Assembly: GCA_013140405.1 (NCBI GenBank)
Contig: JABFSV010000344.1
Location: 1 to 16,130 of the forward strand
Reading direction: 5' to 3'
Source: Methyloglobulus sp.
Lineage (GTDB): Bacteria > Pseudomonadota > Gammaproteobacteria > Methylococcales > Methylomonadaceae
Length of the DNA: 16,130 bases
A program made the translations under genes and the position numbers. Below, piece by piece: positions 7,413-15,192 of the stretch. The notes below the pieces were generated by a model that was not told the DNA's origin, did not search any database, and saw nothing but the letters and a program-made list of their open reading frames with translations. Each line of letters begins with the position of its first letter. Position 1 is the stretch's first letter.

Positions 7413-8941
7413 TTGCGGTTGTCGGATTCTATCAACCTGTCAGCCTCAAGCGGCCCCCACGTTCCCGCAGCATATTCAGGAATCCAACGGGTGCGGCTAC
7501 TTGCCCAAACATTAAGGATATTGTCTACCCAAGCCCAGGACGATTCGACCGCATCGCGGCGCATAAACAGGGTGGCATCACCTGCCATGACATCCAGGAG
7601 CAAGCGCTCGTAGGCTTCAGGCGATTGTTCCCCAAATGTTGAACCATAACGGAAATCCATTTTAACGGGGAAAATCTTGAGCTTGGTACCCGGCAACTTG
7701 GTCGCAATCCGTAACGATAAGCCTTCATTGGGTTGGATGCTCAAAGCCAAGACGTTGGGTTCTAAAGGCTGGTCATGATTGGCGTTGAACAATATGGGTG
7801 GCACACTTTTGAATTGAATGGCAATTTCACTAGCCCGCTTAGGCATACGTTTACCGGTGCGGATGTAAAACGGCACACCTGCCCAACGCCAATTGTCGAT
7901 GAACAGCTTGAGCGCGATATACGTTTCCGTGGTCGAATCTTGTGCAACCCCTGCTTCTCGGCGGTAGCCAGGGACATCTTCACCATGATGAAAACCTGGG
8001 CCATATTGGGCGCGGACAACATGCTGGTCGAAATTTTCACTGGTAATCGGCCTGAGACAATTGAGAATGTCCTGCCGATGGTCGCGGATCACATCGGCAT
8101 CCATGATCCAGGGCGGTTCCATGGCGATGAGGGTCAATAATTGCAGGATATGGTTTTGGATCATGTCTCGGAGCGCACCGGCGCTGTCGTAATAACCCGC
8201 CCGCGTACCCACGCCTTCTTCTTCTGCCACCGTGATTTGTACGTGGTCAATATGCTTTGAGTTCCATAATGGCTCGAAAATGGCGTTGCCAAAGCGCATG
8301 GCCAAGATATTCTGTACCGTTTCCTTGCCCAGATAATGGTCGATGCGGTAAATCTGTTGCTCGTGGAAATTTCTCGACAAGGTTGCATTCACCATACGCG
8401 CGCTCTCAAGATCCCTGCCGATGGGTTTTTCTACGATGATCCGTGAAAAAGGGCTGCCATCATCAATGGGCATCACCAGCCCAGCCGCCTTAAGTTGGCA
8501 AACGCAGGTCTCAATCAAGGCGGGCGGAATCGCCAGATAAAACACCCGATTGCCAGGGATGGCAAAGTTGGACTCGATCTCTTTTAGCCGCTGTGCAAGT
8601 TGGACATAAGCATCGGGATTATCAAAAGAACCTTCCAAATAATGCAAGCAGCGCTCAAAGTCCGGCCAATAATCGGGGTCTAGTGCCTGCCTGGAAAACT
8701 GCTCAATACCTTTACGGGCAAAATCGCGGTATTGACTATCATCCATTTTCTCAATCGCAAAGCCCAGCACTGCGAAATTAGCAGGTAATTCACCTTCTAG
8801 TGCTTGGTTGTAGATGGCTGGCAACAGTTTGCGCCGAGTCAGGTCACCACCGCCACCAAAGATCACCAATGTACACGGTTGTGGTGCATGGGTTATGTTA
8901 ATCCCGGCGGTGAGGGGATTATCGTGTTTTGTATCAGGCAC
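7397..8941 (-). CDS. zwf: Glucose-6-phosphate 1-dehydrogenase
   Basis: This enzyme oxidises beta-D-glucose 6-phosphate to 6-phosphogluconolactone with NAD(P)+, the entry step of the oxidative pentose phosphate and Entner-Doudoroff routes. It has 514 residues (E. coli Zwf has 491). Numbered from the GTG start, the nucleotide-binding motif [14 protein letters not shown] is at 28-41, EKPIGRDL at 171-178, and the substrate site RIDHYLGKE at 199-207 with catalytic D201 and H202. The second catalytic histidine is H264 in [18 protein letters not shown] lies in the C-terminal half. The start is GTG 8939-8941 because GGAG (complement of 8949-8952) sits 7 nt before it. The longer TTG start at 8968 would place this ribosome site inside the gene. 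It is second in the gnd-zwf-opcA order, 132 nt after gnd, and overlaps opcA. Confidence 0.96.
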   Translation of the reverse strand: MPDTKHDNPLTAGINITHAPQPCTLVIFGGGGDLTRRKLLPAIYNQALEGELPANFAVLGFAIEKMDDSQYRDFARKGIEQFSRQALDPDYWPDFERCLHYLEGSFDNPDAYVQLAQRLKEIESNFAIPGNRVFYLAIPPALIETCVCQLKAAGLVMPIDDGSPFSRIIVEKPIGRDLESARMVNATLSRNFHEQQIYRIDHYLGKETVQNILAMRFGNAIFEPLWNSKHIDHVQITVAEEEGVGTRAGYYDSAGALRDMIQNHILQLLTLIAMEPPWIMDADVIRDHRQDILNCLRPITSENFDQHVVRAQYGPGFHHGEDVPGYRREAGVAQDSTTETYIALKLFIDNWRWAGVPFYIRTGKRMPKRASEIAIQFKSVPPILFNANHDQPLEPNVLALSIQPNEGLSLRIATKLPGTKLKIFPVKMDFRYGSTFGEQSPEAYERLLLDVMAGDATLFMRRDAVESSWAWVDNILNVWASSRTRWIPEYAAGTWGPLEADRLIESDNRKWRML

Positions 8942-9073
8942 TTGTATGCTCCAATAATGATACGGCAAGTAGGTGATACGCTATCATCAAGACCTCAACG
9001 AAACCGCTTTGCAAGGAGCATTCGCGGTTCAATAGCGCGGGAAAATTGCAATTTATAGCCCCAAAGACTGGAC
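8942..9073. other. Gap between gnd and zwf
   Basis: This holds 132 nt without a gene. On the minus strand it contains the zwf ribosome site GGAG (8949-8952). No strong terminator or promoter pair is evident, so read-through from gnd is the simplest view. Confidence 0.5.
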
Positions 9074-10048
9074 TTATTTCTTTTCAATATGTCCGCCGAA
9101 TTGCTTACGCATAGCGGATATTATCTTGTCTGAAAAGGTATTTTGGTGCCGCGAACGAAAACGGGAATACAAGGCGGCTGTCAAAACATGCGCGGGAACT
9201 GCCTCCTCAACCGCAGCCATCACCGTCCAGCGACCTTCGCCAGAGTCTTCTACATAGCCTGAATAGCCGGATAAATCGGGATCTTCAACCAAAGAAATGG
9301 CAGTGAGATCCAACAGCCAGGATTCAATTACGCTGCCCCTGCGCCAAACTTCGGCGATTTCCGTCAGGTCGAGGTCATAACGGTGTTCTTCAGGTAGGTT
9401 TGTTGAAGTCGCGTTACGCATAATGTCGAAGCCTTCCGCATAAGCCTTCATCATGCCATATTCGATACCGTTATGGATCATTTTGACGTAATGGCCTGAG
9501 CCGGCTGGACCGCAATGCAAATAACCTTGTTCAGCCGTACCGATTTGACTGTCTCGGCCTGGCGTTGGCGCAATGTCACCTTTACCTGGAGAAAGCGTTT
9601 TGAAAATGGGATCCAGGAGTTGAACGGCCTGTTTTGGGCCACCAATCATCAGGCAATAACCTCTTTCTACTCCCCAAACACCGCCGCTGGTGCCAACATC
9701 AAGAAAATGGATTTTTTTATCAGCAAGGGTTTTTGCTCGGCGTACACCATCTTTGAAATATGAATTGCCACCATCAATGATAATGTCACCTTCATCCAGA
9801 AGCCCAGATAATGCCAAAACCGTTTTTTCGGTCAAGTCGCCTGCCGGCACCATGCACCAGATAACACGGGGAGGTTGTAGCATGGCAACAAGTTCTTCTA
9901 ACGTAGCAGCGCCTTGTGCGCCTTCATTTTTTAGGCTTTCCACGCTGGCAATATTGACATCAAAACCTACGCAGCTATGGCCTCCCGCCATTAACCGCCT
10001 AACCATATTTGCGCCCATCTTACCTAGACCGACCATTCCTAACTGCAT
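9074..10048 (-). CDS. gnd: 6-phosphogluconate dehydrogenase, decarboxylating, short form
   Basis: This enzyme converts 6-phosphogluconate to ribulose 5-phosphate and CO2 with reduction of NAD(P)+. The protein has 324 residues and belongs to the short class (about 300-330), as opposed to the 470-residue E. coli type; short forms often prefer NAD+. Motifs are [13 protein letters not shown] at 7-19 for the dinucleotide site, CMVPAG 65-70, DGGNSYFKD 92-100, the substrate loop GTSGGVWG 119-126, and [17 protein letters not shown] at 181-197 with catalytic K189 and N193. The start is ATG 10046-10048, preceded by GAGGA in its leader. The upstream in-frame ATG at 10117 would add 23 residues before the nucleotide-binding strand and is unlikely. 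It is first of the gnd-zwf-opcA genes and divergent from the mutarotase. Confidence 0.95.
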   Translation of the reverse strand: MQLGMVGLGKMGANMVRRLMAGGHSCVGFDVNIASVESLKNEGAQGAATLEELVAMLQPPRVIWCMVPAGDLTEKTVLALSGLLDEGDIIIDGGNSYFKDGVRRAKTLADKKIHFLDVGTSGGVWGVERGYCLMIGGPKQAVQLLDPIFKTLSPGKGDIAPTPGRDSQIGTAEQGYLHCGPAGSGHYVKMIHNGIEYGMMKAYAEGFDIMRNATSTNLPEEHRYDLDLTEIAEVWRRGSVIESWLLDLTAISLVEDPDLSGYSGYVEDSGEGRWTVMAAVEEAVPAHVLTAALYSRFRSRHQNTFSDKIISAMRKQFGGHIEKK

Positions 10049-10302
10049 AATTTCCTCGTATAGTTTATTGTTTAATTGAATCGCTTCATATTGGTGCAAA
10101 GCATCAAAGGCTTGCACTTAAATAGTTCTTTTTGGGGTTGAGATCGTTTTATTGATAGCAATCGCAAATTATAAGCAATATACATGCCATATTTAAATTT
10201 ATTGTAATTTCATTACTGATAGCTTTCCCGTAGATAGTCATCTGTTACATTTGGCGTTATTATTGCTTAAAAATTTACAACCTCATTGCGGAAACAGGCT
10301 AT
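10049..10302. other. Divergent promoter region between gnd and the mutarotase
   Basis: This AT-rich 254-nt region holds no gene. It must carry promoters in both directions. The minus-strand one is proposed at 10168-10196. For the + strand gene, TTGGCG 10251-10256 followed 17 bp later by TTTACA is only a weak candidate. Confidence 0.6.
10168..10196 (-). promoter_or_regulatory. Candidate sigma70 promoter for gnd-zwf-opcA
   Basis: The minus strand has a perfect TATAAT (complement of 10168-10173). The hexamer 17 bp upstream is TTAAAT, a poor -35. Transcription would begin near 10161 and leave a leader of about 110 nt before the gnd ATG. The weak -35 may indicate activator dependence, which is inference. 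Confidence 0.4.
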
Positions 10303-11205
10303 ATGGATATTGGTCAATTGAACATTAATTACGGCATCGCCGATCAACTTAAGTTTGTTGCTGGAAACGGTGGCTTGCCGTTTATTGCCATCCGCAATCA
10401 AAGTGCTACCACGCTGATTTCCTTGCATGGCGGACAAATACTGTCCTTTAAGCCTATTGATGAAGATGTCGATATGCTATTTCTAAGCAGCAAATCACTT
10501 TACGAAGATGGCAAAGCTATCCGTGGCGGCATTCCCGTATGCTGGCCTTGGTTTGGCCCTGATCCCAAAGGCTTGCAGCGACCTAACCACGGTTTTGTCC
10601 GCACCCACCTGTGGAAAGTATTAAGCACGACCAGCTCAGACACTGAAACCAAGGTAAGCCTACAATTTATAGAAAGCCAAAAAAAGGAAAAAACCTGGAA
10701 AAAACCCTTTACCTTGAAACTTGAATTTACCATTGGTGACACGCTAAGTTTAGAGCTAATAACCCATAATACGGGCGACAACCCGTTTTCAATCACCCAA
10801 GCATTCCATACCTATTTCCATGTGGGTGACATCAATCAGGTTCAGGTTTTGGGATTAGACGGATGCGATTATTTTGACAAATTAGACCAAGGCAAGGAAA
10901 AAACCCAATCGGGCACTGTCGCTATTGCTGAGGAAGTTGACCGTATTTACATGAATGTCAACAATCTATTGACTGTTAGTGACCCCGTATTTAAACGCCG
11001 AATTGAAATTGCATCACAAAATTGCAAAACCGGTGTGGTCTGGAATCCCTGGCAAAAAACCTCACGGAAAATGGTGGACTTAGGAAATCAGGATTATAAG
11101 CATTTTGTTTGTGTTGAAACGGGCAATATCGCGTTTGACCTTATCCAAATTCTGCCTGGCGAAGAACATCGTTTATTTACGAATTTTAAAATCTTACCGG
11201 GCTAA
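10303..11205 (+). CDS. D-hexose-6-phosphate mutarotase (YeaD family)
   Basis: This encodes 300 residues of the aldose 1-epimerase-like fold. The family interconverts alpha and beta anomers of hexose 6-phosphates in the cytoplasm. Conserved pieces are SLHGGQILSF 40-49, KAIRGGIPVCWPWFGP 71-86, NHGFVR 95-100 with H96, the catalytic histidine H169 in QAFHTYF, TGVVWNPW 243-250, and the likely general base E272 in VCVETGN. The start ATG 10303 has a weak AGG 5 nt upstream and fits the family N-terminus. It is divergent from gnd and the other pentose phosphate genes, and would supply the beta anomer that Zwf uses. It meets the amidohydrolase tail to tail with 20 nt between stops and no obvious terminator. 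Substrate specificity within hexose phosphates is assumed from the family. Confidence 0.92.
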   Translation: MDIGQLNINYGIADQLKFVAGNGGLPFIAIRNQSATTLISLHGGQILSFKPIDEDVDMLFLSSKSLYEDGKAIRGGIPVCWPWFGPDPKGLQRPNHGFVRTHLWKVLSTTSSDTETKVSLQFIESQKKEKTWKKPFTLKLEFTIGDTLSLELITHNTGDNPFSITQAFHTYFHVGDINQVQVLGLDGCDYFDKLDQGKEKTQSGTVAIAEEVDRIYMNVNNLLTVSDPVFKRRIEIASQNCKTGVVWNPWQKTSRKMVDLGNQDYKHFVCVETGNIAFDLIQILPGEEHRLFTNFKILPG

Positions 11206-11225
11206 AAACTCAGCTTGCTGGTTGC

Positions 11226-12455
11226 TTAGCTATTTACCTCTCCCGTAAAGAAAGGCCGCGTTTCAAAAACAGAGCTTGCAAAACGCTTACCTTGCCAGGA
11301 CAGGCTTCGTTTCAAGACAAAATCGAAACGAAATGGGTGATAATCTTGCAATACCAATAATGGCTCAAGGGCTTCCTCCGCCAATAAGCCGGATTCAACG
11401 AAGTTTTTTATTGAAATCAATGGCAAAACCCCCGTCAACGGATAATCAGAACCGTTAAGCAAACGACTATGCCACCCAGTTTCAGTCAGCAGGGTTTTAA
11501 CAACTTCTAGCTCGCGGTTACGCAGTACGGTTGCGGAAATATCCCCAAATAATTGTCCTTGCCACTGTTTTTCTGCCATTAATTTGGCAAAAATATCGAA
11601 ACTTCTGATTGATTTTCCCGATTCGTCAAGATCATTGCCGAGTGTGGCACAATGAGCAATAACGACCCGCACGCCGGCATCCAACGCACGACGTAGGCGC
11701 AGAGGGTTACCAAATAATGGCTGATCTGCGCCATGTACAGATTTTTCTTCGCCGCCATGGCTGATGATGGGAATATTGAGCTTGGACGCTACTTTATAAA
11801 ATCGGTCGCATTGCGGTGATGCTGGGTCAATTCCCATGGCCGGTGGTAGCCATTTTACTGCCCGTGCGCCCTGCACAACGGCCTGTTCCAAAACGGCCTC
11901 ACAGTCACGGCGATAAGGATGAATGCTGGCTACCCATTCAAAACGTTCAGGATAGCGTTTTGCCAACATCATTGCGTATTCGTTCGGCACAAAAAATGCC
12001 GTGTTGGCGTGGTCTGCATCCCCGTTGGCTCCGTGGGCTTTATCGAAAGCATATAACATTGCTTTTGCACCTTTAGGCATGGTTTCCAGCAAGGCCACAA
12101 TACGACTTACATAGCCAACATCCTGGCCACCTTTTTTGCCTGTGCATGCAGCATTCGCATACGCCCAATGCAGGAGCGTTTGAATCGGATGCAGCAGTGG
12201 CGCATTCATCTGCTCGCTTAAGGTGATGCCGCTGCCGTTATCGCCAGACCCCACAATATGAGTATGGCAATCCCACCAGTTCTCAGGATTAACACCCTGC
12301 CAAGCTAATTCTTCTAACTTGGAGACTGGTGTTTTACTTGGATTCAGGCAAGGATTGTTGAGCCTAAAAAATGCAGAAGCCGGAGAACTGGCTGTAACCA
12401 AGCTGACGGCAGTATATTGCAAAAACTGGCGGCGGGATTTGTTTGGGCAGGTCAT
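11226..12455 (-). CDS. Tat-exported amidohydrolase-family protein
   Basis: This encodes 409 residues. The N-terminus is a twin-arginine signal: KSRRQFLQ at 6-13, a hydrophobic stretch to about 24, and a likely cleavage after A26-S27-A28. The mature part is a metal-dependent TIM-barrel hydrolase: HxH at 64/66 in WDCHTHIVG, K201 in AVKWLPP as a possible bridging lysine, H233 in ISHGGEE, H268 in IAHCATLG, and D337 in NGSDYPL. These are all the usual metal ligands of the amidohydrolase superfamily. Folding with metal before export explains the Tat route. The substrate is unknown. The start ATG 12453-12455 is the only one that keeps the Tat motif, yet it has no ribosome site; a promoter immediately upstream suggests a leaderless message. 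It lies on the same strand as the alpha-E/ATP-grasp pair, 137 nt downstream. Confidence 0.88.
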   Translation of the reverse strand: MTCPNKSRRQFLQYTAVSLVTASSPASAFFRLNNPCLNPSKTPVSKLEELAWQGVNPENWWDCHTHIVGSGDNGSGITLSEQMNAPLLHPIQTLLHWAYANAACTGKKGGQDVGYVSRIVALLETMPKGAKAMLYAFDKAHGANGDADHANTAFFVPNEYAMMLAKRYPERFEWVASIHPYRRDCEAVLEQAVVQGARAVKWLPPAMGIDPASPQCDRFYKVASKLNIPIISHGGEEKSVHGADQPLFGNPLRLRRALDAGVRVVIAHCATLGNDLDESGKSIRSFDIFAKLMAEKQWQGQLFGDISATVLRNRELEVVKTLLTETGWHSRLLNGSDYPLTGVLPLISIKNFVESGLLAEEALEPLLVLQDYHPFRFDFVLKRSLSWQGKRFASSVFETRPFFTGEVNS

Positions 12456-12460
12456 AACTG

Positions 12461-12489
12461 TGTATACAAAAGCGGTTGCTTGCTTGCAA
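12461..12489 (-). promoter_or_regulatory. Candidate promoter giving a leaderless amidohydrolase mRNA
   Basis: On the minus strand TTGCAA (complement of 12484-12489) is followed after exactly 17 bp by TATACA (complement of 12461-12466), each matching four of six consensus bases. Only 5 nt separate the -10 element from the ATG, so transcription would start at or next to the A of the start codon. This agrees with the lack of a ribosome site. Confidence 0.45.
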
Positions 12490-12592
12490 CGGCAACAACA
12501 TTATCGCTGTGGCTGGAAACCCAAAAAGTCTACCACACACAGCGTAATGATTGCTTTCAAGAAAAAATTTCAGTTCCTCCGCTTTGGTTTGC

Positions 12593-13525
12593 TTAGTTCA
12601 CCGCCAAAAACCAGGTAGCGGCGATCTGTTGATGCATTTCATCTAGCTTCACTTGGATATTATCTAACAATTCGTGCAAATTTTTAGGCGTAATCTTATA
12701 AAAATCAGTTGTTTTAAGCAGTTTTTTGACTGTTGAAATGTTCTCAAACAACTCTTCCGACTGGGGGAAATAGCGAATGCAGGTTTCAACTTCATCAATA
12801 CAATGCCCAACTGAACGCGGGAAATTAGCATCTTTCATTAGATAATCCAAGACATCACCACTATTGATCCGAAGCCGCCGATGCTTACGGTACATAAGCA
12901 AAGCACTCAATGATTTTAAGACATTCATCCATAACGTATTTTCATATTCACGCATTTTATCGCTACGATCCTCTGCCAATAATGTAGATCCAATGTCCAA
13001 TATACGTGTCGTCATATCGGCACGCTCAATATTCCGTCCTAACTGGATGAAGCGATAGGCATCATCTTGAGACATTGCGCCCGATAAGAAACCGGTAAAC
13101 CGTTGGCAACCACGCATTATATCGTTCAATAAAATCACCCGTCCCCTCCGGTTAGCCGTAGAGTCTGACTTCTCCCGAATTAACAGATACATTTCATTTA
13201 CTTGCTGCCATGCCTCATCGGGCATCAAATCACGCGAAGTTCGAATGTTTTCCCTGGCAAAATTCAAGGATGAAAATAACGAACCACGGTAATTGGTATC
13301 CGCAAGCAGAAAACGCATGGTGTTGTGTTCATCCGGTGTCTCGTAGAGTTGAAAAAATCGTTCCCCTGCCCCAAAAATGGTCAACAAATTACGCCAGCTA
13401 ATTTCGACACTCATCGGCAAATCAAACATGAGGTTCATGTGCACGCTCAGCAAACGAGCCGTGTTTTCAGTCCTTTCGAGATAACGGCCTAACCAATATA
13501 AACGCTCGGCTGATCGAGATAACAT
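12593..13525 (-). CDS. Alpha-E domain protein (DUF403)
   Basis: This encodes 310 residues, mostly alpha-helical, full length for the family. The opening signature LSRSAERLYWLGRYLERT (2-19) continues as ENTARLL. A second helix of similar pattern lies at 158-177 (RFIQLGRNIERADMTTRILD), suggesting an internal duplication. The Arg/Glu-rich helices (RYLER, RNIER, RKHRR) are typical. The biochemical role is unknown. The family nearly always accompanies a circularly permuted ATP-grasp protein and has been predicted to act with it in peptide or amide bond formation. Its ATG 13523-13525 begins 2 nt after the ATP-grasp stop (13528-13530), so the two are cotranscribed and probably coupled; a possible ribosome AGG lies in the end of the upstream gene. 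No signal peptide or membrane segment is visible, so it should be cytoplasmic. Confidence 0.93.
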   Translation of the reverse strand: MLSRSAERLYWLGRYLERTENTARLLSVHMNLMFDLPMSVEISWRNLLTIFGAGERFFQLYETPDEHNTMRFLLADTNYRGSLFSSLNFARENIRTSRDLMPDEAWQQVNEMYLLIREKSDSTANRRGRVILLNDIMRGCQRFTGFLSGAMSQDDAYRFIQLGRNIERADMTTRILDIGSTLLAEDRSDKMREYENTLWMNVLKSLSALLMYRKHRRLRINSGDVLDYLMKDANFPRSVGHCIDEVETCIRYFPQSEELFENISTVKKLLKTTDFYKITPKNLHELLDNIQVKLDEMHQQIAATWFLAVN

Positions 13526-13527
13526 AA

Positions 13528-14976
13528 TTATTTACCTGTATTAATGACCCAAGTATCTTTACTGCCGCCACCTTGTGAGGAATTGACCACTAGCGAGCCT
13601 TTCTTCATGGCAACACGCGTTAACCCCCCTGCCGTCACGTAACTGCTTTCGCCTTGCAGGATAAAAGGACGCAAATCAATGTGCCTAGGCTCTAAGTGAT
13701 CATCACATAACGTAGGACAGGTTGATAGCGCTAAGGTAGGTTGGGCAATATAATTGCGCGGATGGGCTTTGACGATTTGGCGAAACTCGGCGATTTGTTC
13801 TTGGGTGGCATGAGGCCCTATTAACATCCCATAGCCACCAGACTCATTGGCCGGTTTTACAACCAATTCTTCCATATGTTTTAACACGTAATTAAGTTGC
13901 TCTGGCTCACTACATAAATAGGTTGGCACATTGGGCAAAATGGGTTCTTCATTCAAATAATATCGGATCATTTCTGGCACGTAGGCATAAACAACTTTGT
14001 CGTCGGCAACCCCAGCACCAGGCGCATTAACCAAACTGACATTACCTGCTTTCCATGCCCTGATCAAACCTTTTACCCCCAATACAGAGTCTTTACGGAA
14101 TACTTCAGGATCAAGAAACTGGTCATCAATACGGCGATAAATGACATCAACCCGTTCCATTCCATCAATGGTACGCATGTAGACACAATCATCATTCAAT
14201 ACAATGAGGTCGTCGCCCTCTACTAGCTCAGCACCAATTTGTTGGGCTAAAAAAGCATGCTCAAAATAAGCGGAATTATAAATGCCGGGCGTTAAAACAA
14301 CAAGCCGAGGTGTTTCCCTATGCGCTGGGGCAACTGATAACAACATTTCGAACAAATGCGCGGGATAATCATCAACCGGCAATACATCGAGATCTTGCAG
14401 TAATTCGGGAAAAACTTTCTTGGTAATGACGCGGTTTTCAATCATATACGACACCCCAGAAGGTACCCGTAAGTTGTCTTCGAGAACGTAAAAAGTACCA
14501 TCTTTATCACGTATTAAATCGCTACCGCAGATGTTTGCCCAAGCTCCGAACCTAGGTCGCATACCTATGCATTCCTGCAAAAAATTTTTGGAGCTTTTAA
14601 TAATATAAGCAGGTATAAGGTTTTCTTTGATAAACAATTGTTCATTGTACATATCGTCGATAAAGCAATTCAGTGCCTTGAGTCGTTGCTTTAAACCAAT
14701 TTCAACACCCACCCACTCTTTGTTATCGATTATGCGAGGAATAATATCGAAAGGCCAAGCCCGATCAATATTTCCCTCCTCGTTATACACTGTAAACGTA
14801 ATGCCCATTTCCATAATGGCATGTTCTGCTGCAGTTTTACGCACCTCCAAAGCAGTACGGCCTAAATTATCCAAATAACCGCTTAAGCGTTGACTAGAAG
14901 GCCTAGCTTGGTTTGCAGAGTGACGCATTTCGTCATAAGCGTTGGTAGTACTGTAATCATCCCATAATGAAACCAT
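13528..14976 (-). CDS. Circularly permuted type 2 ATP-grasp protein
   Basis: This encodes 482 residues, normal for the family (formerly DUF404/DUF407). ATP-grasp enzymes join a carboxylate to an amine through an acyl phosphate, and in this permuted class the order of sub-domains is changed. Visible conserved blocks are WPFDIIPRII 75-84, FYVLEDNLRVPSGVSYM 162-178, VDVIYRRIDD 276-285, VKGLIRAWKAGNVSLVNAPG 301-320, the glycine-rich LVVKPANESGGYGMLIG 371-387, YIAQPTLALST 409-419, RHIDLRPFIL 431-440, and SSQGGGSKDTWV 466-477. The start ATG 14974-14976 has AGAGGA 6 nt upstream; the in-frame ATG at 14997 lies upstream of that ribosome site and is less likely. The substrate is unknown. It is first of a two-gene unit with the alpha-E gene, with a terminator and a candidate promoter directly upstream. 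Confidence 0.94.
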   Translation of the reverse strand: MVSLWDDYSTTNAYDEMRHSANQARPSSQRLSGYLDNLGRTALEVRKTAAEHAIMEMGITFTVYNEEGNIDRAWPFDIIPRIIDNKEWVGVEIGLKQRLKALNCFIDDMYNEQLFIKENLIPAYIIKSSKNFLQECIGMRPRFGAWANICGSDLIRDKDGTFYVLEDNLRVPSGVSYMIENRVITKKVFPELLQDLDVLPVDDYPAHLFEMLLSVAPAHRETPRLVVLTPGIYNSAYFEHAFLAQQIGAELVEGDDLIVLNDDCVYMRTIDGMERVDVIYRRIDDQFLDPEVFRKDSVLGVKGLIRAWKAGNVSLVNAPGAGVADDKVVYAYVPEMIRYYLNEEPILPNVPTYLCSEPEQLNYVLKHMEELVVKPANESGGYGMLIGPHATQEQIAEFRQIVKAHPRNYIAQPTLALSTCPTLCDDHLEPRHIDLRPFILQGESSYVTAGGLTRVAMKKGSLVVNSSQGGGSKDTWVINTGK

Positions 14977-15011
14977 AGCTATTCCTCTCTGATCCATAAA
15001 AAACTAGTTTA

Positions 15012-15040
15012 AGTATAGCTCCCATGGCTGTCGTTAAAAA
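15012..15040 (-). promoter_or_regulatory. Candidate promoter for the ATP-grasp/alpha-E genes
   Basis: The minus strand has TATACT (complement of 15012-15017). The hexamer 17 bp upstream is TTTTTA, a weak -35 that lies in the U-tract of the preceding terminator. The expected start near 15005 gives a leader of about 30 nt, enough for the AGAGGA ribosome site. Confidence 0.35.
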
Positions 15041-15073
15041 AAAGGCGCTTATCTTGGCAAAAGAAAAGCGCCT
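15036..15073 (-). terminator. Intrinsic terminator, minus strand
   Basis: Read on the minus strand, AGGCGCTT (complement of 15066-15073) pairs with AAGCGCCT (complement of 15043-15050) around a 15-nt loop, followed by a run of eight U (15036-15043). It insulates the ATP-grasp promoter from transcription arriving from the right. No gene lies between it and the rRNA terminator, so what it ends is unknown. Confidence 0.8.
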
Positions 15074-15156
15074 GAGAAAGGTACAACACACGATGAGAAC
15101 AGCTTTCAATATTAATTTAGCATTATTTATGCCACTTAAATCTAGCATACTCCATT

Positions 15157-15192
15157 CTTCTAATATCAGGGAAAACATAACATTATTAGAAG
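15157..15192. repeat. 9-bp perfect inverted repeat, AT-rich
   Basis: CTTCTAATA (15157-15165) and TATTAGAAG (15184-15192) are perfect arms with an 18-nt loop. On the + strand a T-rich run follows. A further perfect repeat, ATGCAC 15207-15212 with GTGCAT 15220-15225 and a 7-nt loop, lies 15 nt on. Confidence 0.4.

Noticed and set aside
8942..8968. Longer zwf from TTG at 8968
   Set aside because: It would put the GGAG ribosome site inside the gene; the GTG at 8941 is 7 nt after that site.
10049..10117. Longer gnd from the upstream ATG at 10117
   Set aside because: The 23 extra residues precede the nucleotide-binding strand and do not fit the family, and the ATG at 10048 has its own ribosome site.
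11206..11225. Terminator between the convergent mutarotase and amidohydrolase genes
   Set aside because: Only 20 nt with no stable stem or T-tract.
14977..14997. Longer ATP-grasp protein from ATG at 14997
   Set aside because: The AGAGGA ribosome site lies between this ATG and the one at 14976, which therefore is the better start.
14957..15178. Minus-strand 73-residue hydrophobic frame
   Set aside because: It runs through the terminator hairpin and the ATP-grasp start, has no ribosome site and no recognisable family.
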